Shown here: piece by piece, positions 1 through 5,095 of the stretch
How the letters are laid out: every line of letters starts with the position of its first letter
How positions within the stretch are numbered: the first letter of the stretch is position 1
DNA from: an uncultured Bacteroidales bacterium
Lineage (GTDB): Bacteria; Bacteroidota; Bacteroidia; Bacteroidales; Paludibacteraceae
Direction: 5' to 3'
NCBI GenBank assembly: GCA_946405045.1
Contig: CAMJFV010000090.1
Span: 1-7,401, forward strand
Length of the DNA stretch: 7,401 bases
Notes under the pieces: generated by a model
Databases searched by the model: none
Told to the model about the DNA's origin: nothing
What the model saw: the letters and a program-made list of their open reading frames with translations, nothing else
Position numbers and translations under genes: made by a program

Positions 1-897
1 GAATATCAGGTTGACACATCTGAGAGTGGAGATCCATTGTTAAACGCTTCCAAAAAGGTGAAGTTTGAATTATATGGATACGATGACAAGACTATCCATC
101 AAATGCGTCAACGTGCACAATCCATATACCGGAATGTTTCGCTGGAAACAGTCATTCAAGATATCTTCCGTCGGTGTGGTATATCGAATGTTGAAATGGA
201 TCCTTTGGAAAATCAGAAACGATTTGATCAGATTCTGATTCCAAATCTATCCGCAATTGATGCGTTCTCTTACTTCGATAAATACTACGGTCTGTATAAC
301 TATGGCGGTTTGCTTTACGGAGACATAGATAAAATGTATCTATGTTCAACGATCGCGAACAACGGAACTCAAACCGTTCCAATTTATGTAAAAGCAAACC
401 AACAGAATACTGATGTCACGGGAATGTTTTATACAGAGGGTGGATACAAAATGCAGACAGTTGCACCATCTGTGTCAGTTATTTCCGAAACTGATATCGA
501 ACGAATCTTGAATCCAGAAATTATGTCAGATGTCAACCTGATGTCATTGATATCTAACCATACACCATTGACACGATTGTTCAATACAACTGACATCGAT
601 TCTGTTGAGAATAAGATTGAACAAACAAACATCTTGCACAAAATGGATCGGTCAAATGTATCATTACAACAAGCAGCCCGATTAAACGAACAGATCACAC
701 GTGTTGATCTATCTGGTTCAGGATTTGATGTTGGCTTGTTCCATCCGAATACTCGGTTCAATCTAATATTTGAATCACCAATCCGTGGTATGAGTATGAA
801 TGATGCATACCGTGCAAAATACATCATTAATGTATTTGAGAATACAAATGGTGATCTGTTTACAGCAACAACCACAATGCAATTGTGTACCAACTAA
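1..897 (+). CDS. Probable phage tail/baseplate hub structural protein, 5'-truncated by the window edge
   Basis: The reading frame is open from the first base to TAA at 895-897, giving 298 visible residues. A TTG at 37 is in frame, but sense codons continue upstream of it with no convincing ribosome-binding site, so I treat the gene as entering from the left. The visible N-terminal third has a strand-rich stretch, then a helical stretch (NVSLETVIQDIFRRCGIS), and then a segment with the pattern IPNLSAIDAFSYFDKYYGLY followed by GGLLYGDIDKMYL. That pattern, a hydrophobic AI-x-YxDKxYGxY helix leading to a G-D-x-D-x-x-Y-L strand, is what I recall from gp27/gpD-like hub proteins of contractile and other large phages. 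The C-terminal part is Asn/Thr-rich and strand-forming, with no enzyme motif. There is no signal peptide or membrane segment. The assignment rests on remembered family style, so 'virion structural protein' is safer than 'hub'. It converges on the minus-strand operon. Confidence 0.5.
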   Translation, partial: EYQVDTSESGDPLLNASKKVKFELYGYDDKTIHQMRQRAQSIYRNVSLETVIQDIFRRCGISNVEMDPLENQKRFDQILIPNLSAIDAFSYFDKYYGLYNYGGLLYGDIDKMYLCSTIANNGTQTVPIYVKANQQNTDVTGMFYTEGGYKMQTVAPSVSVISETDIERILNPEIMSDVNLMSLISNHTPLTRLFNTTDIDSVENKIEQTNILHKMDRSNVSLQQAARLNEQITRVDLSGSGFDVGLFHPNTRFNLIFESPIRGMSMNDAYRAKYIINVFENTNGDLFTATTTMQLCTN

Positions 898-942
898 AAA
901 AAAAACAAAAATGGATGTGGGGGCTTTCGCCCCCACACTCCA
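895..942 (-). terminator. Rho-independent terminator of the minus-strand operon
   Basis: An 8-bp GC-rich perfect stem (917-924 with 929-936, loop TTTC on the plus strand) extends outward to 912/942 with one bulged C at 938. Read on the minus strand, the hairpin follows the stop of the zinc-site gene (971) by about 28 bases. It is followed by a T-run interrupted by one G (complement of 896-910), the classic intrinsic-terminator layout. On the plus strand the same stem has no downstream T-run, so it should end the minus transcript efficiently and the incoming plus-strand tail gene only weakly, if at all. Confidence 0.88.
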
Positions 943-970
943 CTTCAACGCATTCGAATGTATTGAATGA

Positions 971-1516
971 TCAGACGCCGTAACCAGTGATCTGAGCACC
1001 ATTCTGATACTCGATACCGACATTCTGTACACTGTCATTCAGGCTGTCATCCTTGCTGACGAAGCCCGTCAGATTGTCGAACATCTGAACGACATACGGA
1101 AGCACTGACTTCATCTGAATCAGAAGGTTCAGGTTCGGTGCAGACATGTGATTCATCATGCCGACATACATGATCTGCTCAACGATTTTTCTTGCATCCA
1201 GAAGGGTGTTGACCATGTCTTTGCTGAACTCCATGCCGATCTCACGACCGCACATTTTGCACTTCAGATGTGTCTTACCATCTTTATCGATGACAGTTTC
1301 AAGCTGGGGTGTAGCTTTGCCATCGATCCATGCAAGGTGAACGCAGCACAGCTTCGCGTTCTTGATCTTCTGAGCTTCGACCGGGTTCGGATACCAGCCC
1401 TGACGGTTCTGGAGATCGCCCATCATGATCATGGTATTCGCATCGATGATCGGCTTCAGAAGGTTCATTACGTCCGGATGAATGTTCTCCACCGGATTCT
1501 TAGACTGTCCGTACAT
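971..1516 (-). CDS. Unrecognised 181-aa protein with putative Cys/His zinc site (gene F)
   Basis: The ATG at 1516-1514 has a near-perfect Shine-Dalgarno site (TAAGGAGG, 1534-1527) ten bases upstream. The TAA that stops the upstream gene is itself the first part of that site, so the two genes are tightly coupled with a 15-base gap. Residues 57-60 read C-C-V-H and residues 86-89 C-K-M-C, followed by G. These are two half-sites about 26 residues apart, as in zinc-ribbon or treble-clef knuckles, with a strand-turn region (ETVIDKDGKTHLK) between them. The rest is helical and Met-rich (residues 97-150) with a hydrophilic tail ending ITGYGV. There is no signal peptide and no catalytic motif. I do not recognise the family. 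Zinc binding is an inference from residue spacing, and the role could be structural (virion) or nucleic-acid binding. It is the last gene of the operon. Confidence 0.88.
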   Translation of the reverse strand: MYGQSKNPVENIHPDVMNLLKPIIDANTMIMMGDLQNRQGWYPNPVEAQKIKNAKLCCVHLAWIDGKATPQLETVIDKDGKTHLKCKMCGREIGMEFSKDMVNTLLDARKIVEQIMYVGMMNHMSAPNLNLLIQMKSVLPYVVQMFDNLTGFVSKDDSLNDSVQNVGIEYQNGAQITGYGV

Positions 1517-1531
1517 TGTGATTGTTCCTCC

Positions 1532-2449
1532 TTAGTTAGAAATTTGCTTTGCAACCTGAATCAGGTTGGTAAATCTGGTACCACAATCCTTCAACTGGAT
1601 ATAGTACGGTGAAAGATCCGGCTTCACGGAACCGTACACTGATACGAGATAGTTGTACAACTGCAGAGAACCTTCCGGCTTCTTATCGAGCATTTCATAC
1701 AACCACTCTTTCAGAGAGTTGAGGAATTCAGTCTGAACCGGTGACAGCTTTGTCGGAAGATCAGACTTCTTCAGAAGCAGTGCACCCTGAATGATACCAC
1801 CCGGGTTTGCCAGGATCTGATCAAAGATAGTTGCTTTGATCGGAACATTCGAGTTCACCAGCTCAATGATGGTCTGATCATTGTTCATTGCCAGACACGC
1901 AGCGACTGCCAGAGCTTCCTCATGCTGCATATTGCCACATGTTGTCACGATAAGATCAGCCATGCTACCGAGCAGCGTCTCAACTGCACCCTGAATGTGT
2001 TTCACCTCAGATGTGTTGATTTCAGGCTGAGCACCATCTTTCTTTTTGTCTTTGTCCTTAGGTGTATGGGTTTCGAAATACTGTGCGAGAACCTTGACCA
2101 GAACGGCACCGATGACTCCGTTCAGACTCGGATCATTGCGCGATGCGAGAAACTGCATCAGGATCGTGATGAATGCAGGATCCATCGAATGGTTGTACAT
2201 GGCAAGCATCAGTGCCTGTGCTTCCTGATCCGTCTCGAGGTCACTCTGCAGAATTCTCTTTGCGATGTCCGGACTGACCTGTGCGCAATAGGAGTACAGA
2301 CTATTTCTTGCCTGCTCCAAAACGCTCAGTCTCTGTTCGGGACGCATCGCATCGATTTGGATCCCGAGTTTCTTGAGATAGCTTGGAATACTATCCAAGA
2401 ATGTCACAGATCCTTCCATGAAGTGGGTAGGTGTATTTGTCAAATACAT
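1532..2449 (-). CDS. Unrecognised helical 305-aa phage protein (gene E)
   Basis: The ATG at 2449-2447 follows AAAGGAGG (2466-2459) by nine bases. The protein is almost entirely helix-forming. Residues 15-128 make one hydrophobic-patterned domain. A charged linker (KDKDKKKDG, about 131-139) follows, and residues 145-300 make a second domain. Patches such as GVIGAVLVKVLAQYF (111-125) and GGIIQGALLL (217-226) are hydrophobic but short and set in amphipathic helices, so they read better as buried helices than as membrane spans. No nucleotide-binding, nuclease or DNA-binding motif is visible. It lies directly downstream of the tubulin-like gene and 15 bases upstream of gene F, and shares with F a GC content of nearly 50% in sampled rows. 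Function is unknown. Position suggests co-expression with the tubulin-like protein but does not prove partnership. Confidence 0.9.
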   Translation of the reverse strand: MYLTNTPTHFMEGSVTFLDSIPSYLKKLGIQIDAMRPEQRLSVLEQARNSLYSYCAQVSPDIAKRILQSDLETDQEAQALMLAMYNHSMDPAFITILMQFLASRNDPSLNGVIGAVLVKVLAQYFETHTPKDKDKKKDGAQPEINTSEVKHIQGAVETLLGSMADLIVTTCGNMQHEEALAVAACLAMNNDQTIIELVNSNVPIKATIFDQILANPGGIIQGALLLKKSDLPTKLSPVQTEFLNSLKEWLYEMLDKKPEGSLQLYNYLVSVYGSVKPDLSPYYIQLKDCGTRFTNLIQVAKQISN

Positions 2450-2476
2450 GCGGATGTTCCTCCTTTGGATTTTTTA

Positions 2477-2501
2477 TGATATCCTTCGGTATCAGATATC
2501 A
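2477..2501 (-). other. Inverted repeat between tubulin-like gene and gene E
   Basis: Two 7-base arms, 2477-2483 (TGATATC) and 2495-2501 (GATATCA), can pair around an 11-base loop. An alternative smaller hairpin uses GATA/TATC at 2478-2493. On the transcribed minus strand it is followed by an A-run rather than a T-run, so it is not a standard terminator. It sits about ten bases upstream of the gene E ribosome-binding site. An mRNA-stability or translational-control element is possible, and so is chance in AT-rich spacer DNA. Confidence 0.35.
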
Positions 2502-2538
2502 CAGGAATTATGTATATACCTGGCCGAAGAATTTATCA

Positions 2539-3612
2539 TCAATTGTTGCGCACATCGATCCCGTTGAACTTTGAAACAGGATTCTTGGATGAAACCGTAT
2601 TATTACGATTCATGAAGCTGGGTCTCTTGGACTTCGTCAAGCCATCAGACATTCCAGATGCTACATGGAACTGATCAAGGTCAACATCCTTCATCGGAAC
2701 ATTCGGAAGACCTGAGATCACGCATGTTGCAATCATAGTCTGTGTATCAGACGCGACGATATCCTTATACTCATCCAGTCTACCAATGCAACGTGTCCGG
2801 ACATCATCGAATACGGTATCGATATCATCCTTCGCAAACGCAGACTTCAGTGAGAATGCCAGCATACCGAAGTTGTTACCGGGATCAACCCAAGGCTGAT
2901 TACCATTGATGACCTTTTCAGTGATCATTCGTTTCAGATAACCAGCATTTGCAGCTTCGGCTTTTACACCGATCAGACGTCCAGGTGTTCCAAACAGATT
3001 CTTGCGATCAGAATCATCAATGGAATCAACGGTTGTTCCTTCATACCATTTTCCCTGAAGAATTTCAATCGCGGTAACAACCTCCTGATTGATTTCAGTA
3101 TAGTTGCTCGTACGCGATTTATTACGGAAAACAACATATGAAGTGATACCCACCTCGCCGAGTTCGGTGAACAGATCAGTTGTATTCATATGGTATGCGA
3201 TCGGATCATCCATTGCCGGGACGACGATAATCGGAATCAATGTGATGTTGGGAACATCCTTCAACAGCTGTTTGCAAAGCGGCACAATCGCACCACTACC
3301 AGTTCCACCTGCTGAAGATGAGATAACGATCACCGGTAATGATGAAGCATCACATTCTCTGATCAGTGTTGTGAACTCCGTTGTGCCGAGATGCATTTTC
3401 ATCATTTCAGCACCACGCTCGCGAACACGACCAGATCCAGTGTTCTCATCAGATACGATCGGAAGCGGTGTGACATTCGTCAGTGTCTTCATGTCAATTG
3501 AAGACGTGACAGAGTCAACTGCATAGAATTTTGTATCGGAAAGCTTTTGGGAAGATGCTGCCAGTTTAACAATCTGGCTGCCTGTATTTCCGAGACCAAT
3601 GACAATGTGCAT
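2539..3612 (-). CDS. Tubulin/FtsZ-superfamily filament-forming GTPase, phage type (gene D)
   Basis: This 357-aa protein carries the tubulin/FtsZ GTPase signature. T1 is GLGNTG (6-11), a T2-like strand is FYAVDS (29-34), T3 has G-S-G at 59-61 with G67, and the diagnostic T4 glycine loop is AGGTGSGA (101-108). The T7 'synergy' region reads SIDDSDRK (197-204), which lines up with FtsZ NVDFADVK and keeps both acids. It is followed by FGTPGRLIGVKAEA, matching the FtsZ stretch after T7. An intact T7 implies GTP hydrolysis triggered by head-to-tail polymerisation. The C-terminal 33 residues are low-complexity and basic, like TubZ tails rather than the acidic PhuZ end. I chose ATG 3612 because AAAGGAG lies seven bases upstream and T1 begins at residue 6; 39 further upstream bases are open but fall outside the conserved fold. 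Its first 47 bases overlap gene C. The likely role is a phage cytoskeleton for DNA or compartment positioning, or plasmid-style partition. The superfamily is clear; the exact subfamily is not. Confidence 0.93.
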   Translation of the reverse strand: MHIVIGLGNTGSQIVKLAASSQKLSDTKFYAVDSVTSSIDMKTLTNVTPLPIVSDENTGSGRVRERGAEMMKMHLGTTEFTTLIRECDASSLPVIVISSSAGGTGSGAIVPLCKQLLKDVPNITLIPIIVVPAMDDPIAYHMNTTDLFTELGEVGITSYVVFRNKSRTSNYTEINQEVVTAIEILQGKWYEGTTVDSIDDSDRKNLFGTPGRLIGVKAEAANAGYLKRMITEKVINGNQPWVDPGNNFGMLAFSLKSAFAKDDIDTVFDDVRTRCIGRLDEYKDIVASDTQTMIATCVISGLPNVPMKDVDLDQFHVASGMSDGLTKSKRPSFMNRNNTVSSKNPVSKFNGIDVRNN

Positions 3613-3826
3613 TTGATAGCTCCTTTCTGTCCCATATAGAGACGTAAACATTTGAACAATAATCGGTCTGATAGATTCGTCGGTACTTGTTTGTTTCCAT
3701 CAAGTACAGATGAGGATATTCTCTCAACAGGAATTTCCAAGCTTCTGTAAAGGTGTCAAACGTTCCAATGAGGATATCCTCACATTTGTCATTCATCTGT
3801 GTGACACCCCATCGTTTCAGAATCAT
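3566..3826 (-). CDS. Small unrecognised 86-aa protein chained to gene B and the tubulin-like gene (gene C)
   Basis: The ATG at 3826-3824 overlaps the TGA of gene B as ATGA, a classic translational-coupling junction. No strong independent ribosome site precedes it, which fits re-initiation. An alternative in-frame ATG at 3796 (residue 11) is preceded by a weak GGGGTG. The product has a compact alpha/beta look: a strand (CEDILIGTF), an amphipathic helix (FTEAWKFLLREYPH), then strands rich in Tyr (KYRRIYQTDY and NVYVSIWD). It ends with a Cys/His/Arg-rich tail (AHCHWSRKYRQPDC) encoded by the 47 bases shared with the tubulin-like gene. No family is recognised, and it does not look like the winged-helix TubR adaptor. 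It fills the only gap in an otherwise tightly packed operon, which supports it being real. Its role as a filament partner is only a position-based guess. Confidence 0.7.
   Translation of the reverse strand: MILKRWGVTQMNDKCEDILIGTFDTFTEAWKFLLREYPHLYLMETNKYRRIYQTDYCSNVYVSIWDRKELSNAHCHWSRKYRQPDC
3620..3626 (-). promoter_or_regulatory. Shine-Dalgarno site fixing the start of the tubulin-like gene
   Basis: AAAGGAG on the minus strand lies seven bases before ATG 3612-3610. It sits inside the coding sequence of gene C, whose ribosomes must read through it, so translation of C and D is probably coupled. It decides against the longer in-frame start at 3651, which has no comparable site. Confidence 0.8.
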
Positions 3827-4185
3827 CCTACGGAACCATCAGACGGATTGATTGGCGGCATTATAATTGTTGGCGGATGTTGCTCGATCGCAACCATTGT
3901 TTTTGACATATACTCAGCCAGAGCTTTCTGCAGTTGAACGAGAACATAGTCACGTTCACTGCATTCATCGAGGTCAATAAACACAGTTGCTGATGCAGGG
4001 TTATCACCCTCAGCCGGGGTAGAGTTCACGAGGACATTGTTGTTTTTGAAATCTCGTGAATTGGAAAAACTCTTCCGGAAAATCTCTGCAATAGATTCTT
4101 CGATGTTCGGAAATCTATTGATATCGGAACTGACATTGGTGTTCACAATCGCACTGGTCTTGATGTTGATACTGAGTATCGCCAT
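3823..4185 (-). CDS. Unrecognised 120-aa protein (gene B)
   Basis: The ATG at 4185-4183 is preceded by AAAGGAGGT (4201-4193) with seven bases of spacing, the best ribosome site in the window. An in-frame ATG exists upstream at 4239, but it lies beyond that site and inside the terminator hairpin, so the shorter start is chosen. The protein begins with a beta-strand (AILSINI), has helix NIEESIAEIFRKSF (27-40), a second strand pair around ASATVFIDLDE (64-74), and a long helix (RDYVLVQLQKALAEYMSKTM, 78-97). It ends in a Pro-rich tail (PPTIIMPPINPSDG). No cysteine motif, membrane segment or catalytic pattern is present. The layout resembles a small alpha/beta dimerising protein, but I cannot name a family. 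It ends in a 4-base ATGA overlap with gene C, just upstream of the tubulin-like gene. Confidence 0.85.
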   Translation of the reverse strand: MAILSINIKTSAIVNTNVSSDINRFPNIEESIAEIFRKSFSNSRDFKNNNVLVNSTPAEGDNPASATVFIDLDECSERDYVLVQLQKALAEYMSKTMVAIEQHPPTIIMPPINPSDGSVG

Positions 4186-4204
4186 GTGAATTACCTCCTT
4201 TAAA

Positions 4205-4235
4205 AATATTATGATGGGGCGCTTCAGCGCCCCAT
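4205..4235 (-). terminator. Intergenic hairpin, partial terminator or attenuator between genes A and B
   Basis: A perfect inverted repeat, ATGGGGCGCT (4214-4223) and AGCGCCCCAT (4226-4235), forms a very stable stem with a tight loop. On the minus strand it starts nine bases after the TAA of gene A. It is followed by ATAATATTTTT, a weak and interrupted T-rich tract, and then almost immediately by the gene B ribosome site at 4201-4193. That layout suggests partial termination, so gene A could be expressed well above genes B-F, or an RNA 3'-end stabiliser for gene A. Confidence 0.72.
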
Positions 4236-4243
4236 ACATTCAA

Positions 4244-4939
4244 TTAGTATCCGGTGATACCACCGCGCTTGTTGTCATCTTTCAGACCCTGCTTAATAGA
4301 TGCCAGAGGTGTCAGAATGATTTTGTCATTATTGCGTGGAGTGATTGTAAACCAGTTATACATGTTCACCGGCTTTCCTGTTTCCAACGCAATGTGAACA
4401 CCTGCTGAATAGATTGCTGCAACCAGCGGGAAGATCGTTGCTGCGATCATCAGATGCAGACCCCATTTGGTAGAGCACTCTTCGAACACATCTCTCTCAA
4501 CCTTGTCAATGGTCTCTGTCAGATTCACAGTACGCCAGTCATTATACTTCGCAGACAGTTCAGTGTTGTACTCGCATCCAGGAACCACATTGTGATCCTT
4601 CTTACGGAAGATCGGAATATACTCATGATAAAGCTCCGGGACAATGTTCCGTGCCTTATCAGATTCCGAAAACTCCGTGACATACTGCAGTGTGAATCCA
4701 CAGATTGAAATTGCGAACTGCTCGCTTTCTTGTGCATGGACAAAGTTCATGATGTGTTGCCATGCCGTTGTCCATACCACCGGGATTGCCGCAGGATCCG
4801 CAAGACTTGCACCAAACTCGTCGTAAAAGAGTTGTGCAGCCAACTTCGGCAATGTCTCAGTCAGCACGGGGTCTCCTTTGAACGTTTCCATGAAACGTTT
4901 CCGGCGTTCCGGATAGTTGATTTTGTTTTCTTCGCTCAT
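4244..4939 (-). CDS. Unrecognised 231-aa protein, first gene of the minus operon (gene A)
   Basis: The ATG at 4939-4937 has GAAGGAG (4955-4949) nine bases upstream. The frame is open further upstream to 5053, but that extension runs through AT-rich divergent intergenic DNA with no ribosome site, so it is rejected. The protein opens with a charged region (EENKINYPERRKRF) and continues as mixed helix with conserved-looking Trp/Tyr positions (VVWTTAWQHIMNFVH, 54-68). One strongly hydrophobic stretch at 161-184 (LHLMIAATIFPLVAAIYSAG) could be a membrane helix or a buried core helix; charged residues surround it and there is no signal peptide. It ends in a basic segment and ITGY. Sampled GC is near 48%, higher than the plus-strand neighbours. 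No family is recognised. The following hairpin may raise its expression relative to the rest of the operon. Confidence 0.9.
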   Translation of the reverse strand: MSEENKINYPERRKRFMETFKGDPVLTETLPKLAAQLFYDEFGASLADPAAIPVVWTTAWQHIMNFVHAQESEQFAISICGFTLQYVTEFSESDKARNIVPELYHEYIPIFRKKDHNVVPGCEYNTELSAKYNDWRTVNLTETIDKVERDVFEECSTKWGLHLMIAATIFPLVAAIYSAGVHIALETGKPVNMYNWFTITPRNNDKIILTPLASIKQGLKDDNKRGGITGY

Positions 4940-5092
4940 TGGATATCGCTCCTTCGTTCTTAATGTATTAGATGATTGAACCATATGACAAGCCATACAC
5001 TCTCCCATCCACAAAAACAATATATGCGTTCTGGATAATAATATTCTAGACATATATTATTTTTATGATAACGACTGAAAGGACTGAATAAC
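4940..5092. promoter_or_regulatory. AT-rich divergent intergenic region, probable promoters for both directions
   Basis: This is the only place in the window where two genes face away from each other (gene A leftward, the SbcC-like gene rightward), so start sites for both units are expected here. It is AT-rich from 5011 to 5070 and contains an inverted repeat, AATAATAT (5037-5044) and ATATTATT (5054-5061), spaced nine bases around TCTAGA. TATATTAT at 5053-5060 could act as a -10-like element for the rightward gene. Leftward, TTGTCA (4991-4986) and TACATT (4967-4962) are 18 bases apart, but a transcript from them would start almost at the ribosome site. No consensus host promoter stands out, so a phage-specific promoter is possible. 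Confidence 0.45.
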
Positions 5093-5095
5093 TTG
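5078..5095 (+). promoter_or_regulatory. Ribosome site and TTG start of the SbcC/Rad50-like gene
   Basis: AAAGGA (5078-5083) precedes TTG (5093-5095) by nine bases. The frame is closed by TAA at 5069-5071. The ATG at 5065 belongs to another frame, which stops at 5089-5091. The first in-frame ATG is residue 30, beyond the first conserved strand, so TTG is the only start that keeps the N-terminal beta-strand (KIVYLKLVNF) of the ATPase head. Confidence 0.72.

Noticed and set aside
429..893. Minus-strand open frame opposite the tail gene
   Set aside because: It lies downstream of the strong minus-strand terminator at 895-942, has no ribosome site, and sits antisense to a structurally plausible protein.
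1148..1612. Plus-strand open frame of about 154 codons opposite gene F
   Set aside because: It is antisense to a well-supported gene with a strong ribosome site, rich in Cys/His with no domain logic, and lacks its own ribosome site.
1922..2479. Plus-strand open frame of about 185 codons opposite gene E
   Set aside because: It is a frame shadow of gene E on the other strand: no ribosome site, and a composition typical of antisense translation (many Cys, His and Arg).
3613..3651. Longer tubulin-like protein starting at 3651
   Set aside because: There is no ribosome site upstream, and the 13 extra residues precede the first strand of the GTPase fold. AAAGGAG fits ATG 3612.
3566..3826. Gene C as the TubR winged-helix adaptor of a type III partition system
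   Set aside because: Its position next to the tubulin gene is suggestive, but no helix-turn-helix pattern is visible and the strand-rich, Tyr-rich C-terminal half does not fit TubR.
4186..4239. N-terminal extension of gene B to an ATG at 4239
   Set aside because: It would begin within the A-B hairpin and make the strong AAAGGAGGT at 4201-4193 internal. The residues encoded there come from the stem.
4962..4991. Sigma-70-like promoter TTGTCA-18-TACATT for gene A
   Set aside because: The spacing is tolerable, but the -10 is poor and the predicted start falls at the gene A ribosome site, leaving almost no leader. Kept only as part of the general intergenic region.
4940..5053. N-terminal extension of gene A to an ATG at 5053
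   Set aside because: The extension covers AT-rich divergent spacer and has no ribosome site, while ATG 4939 has GAAGGAG nine bases upstream.
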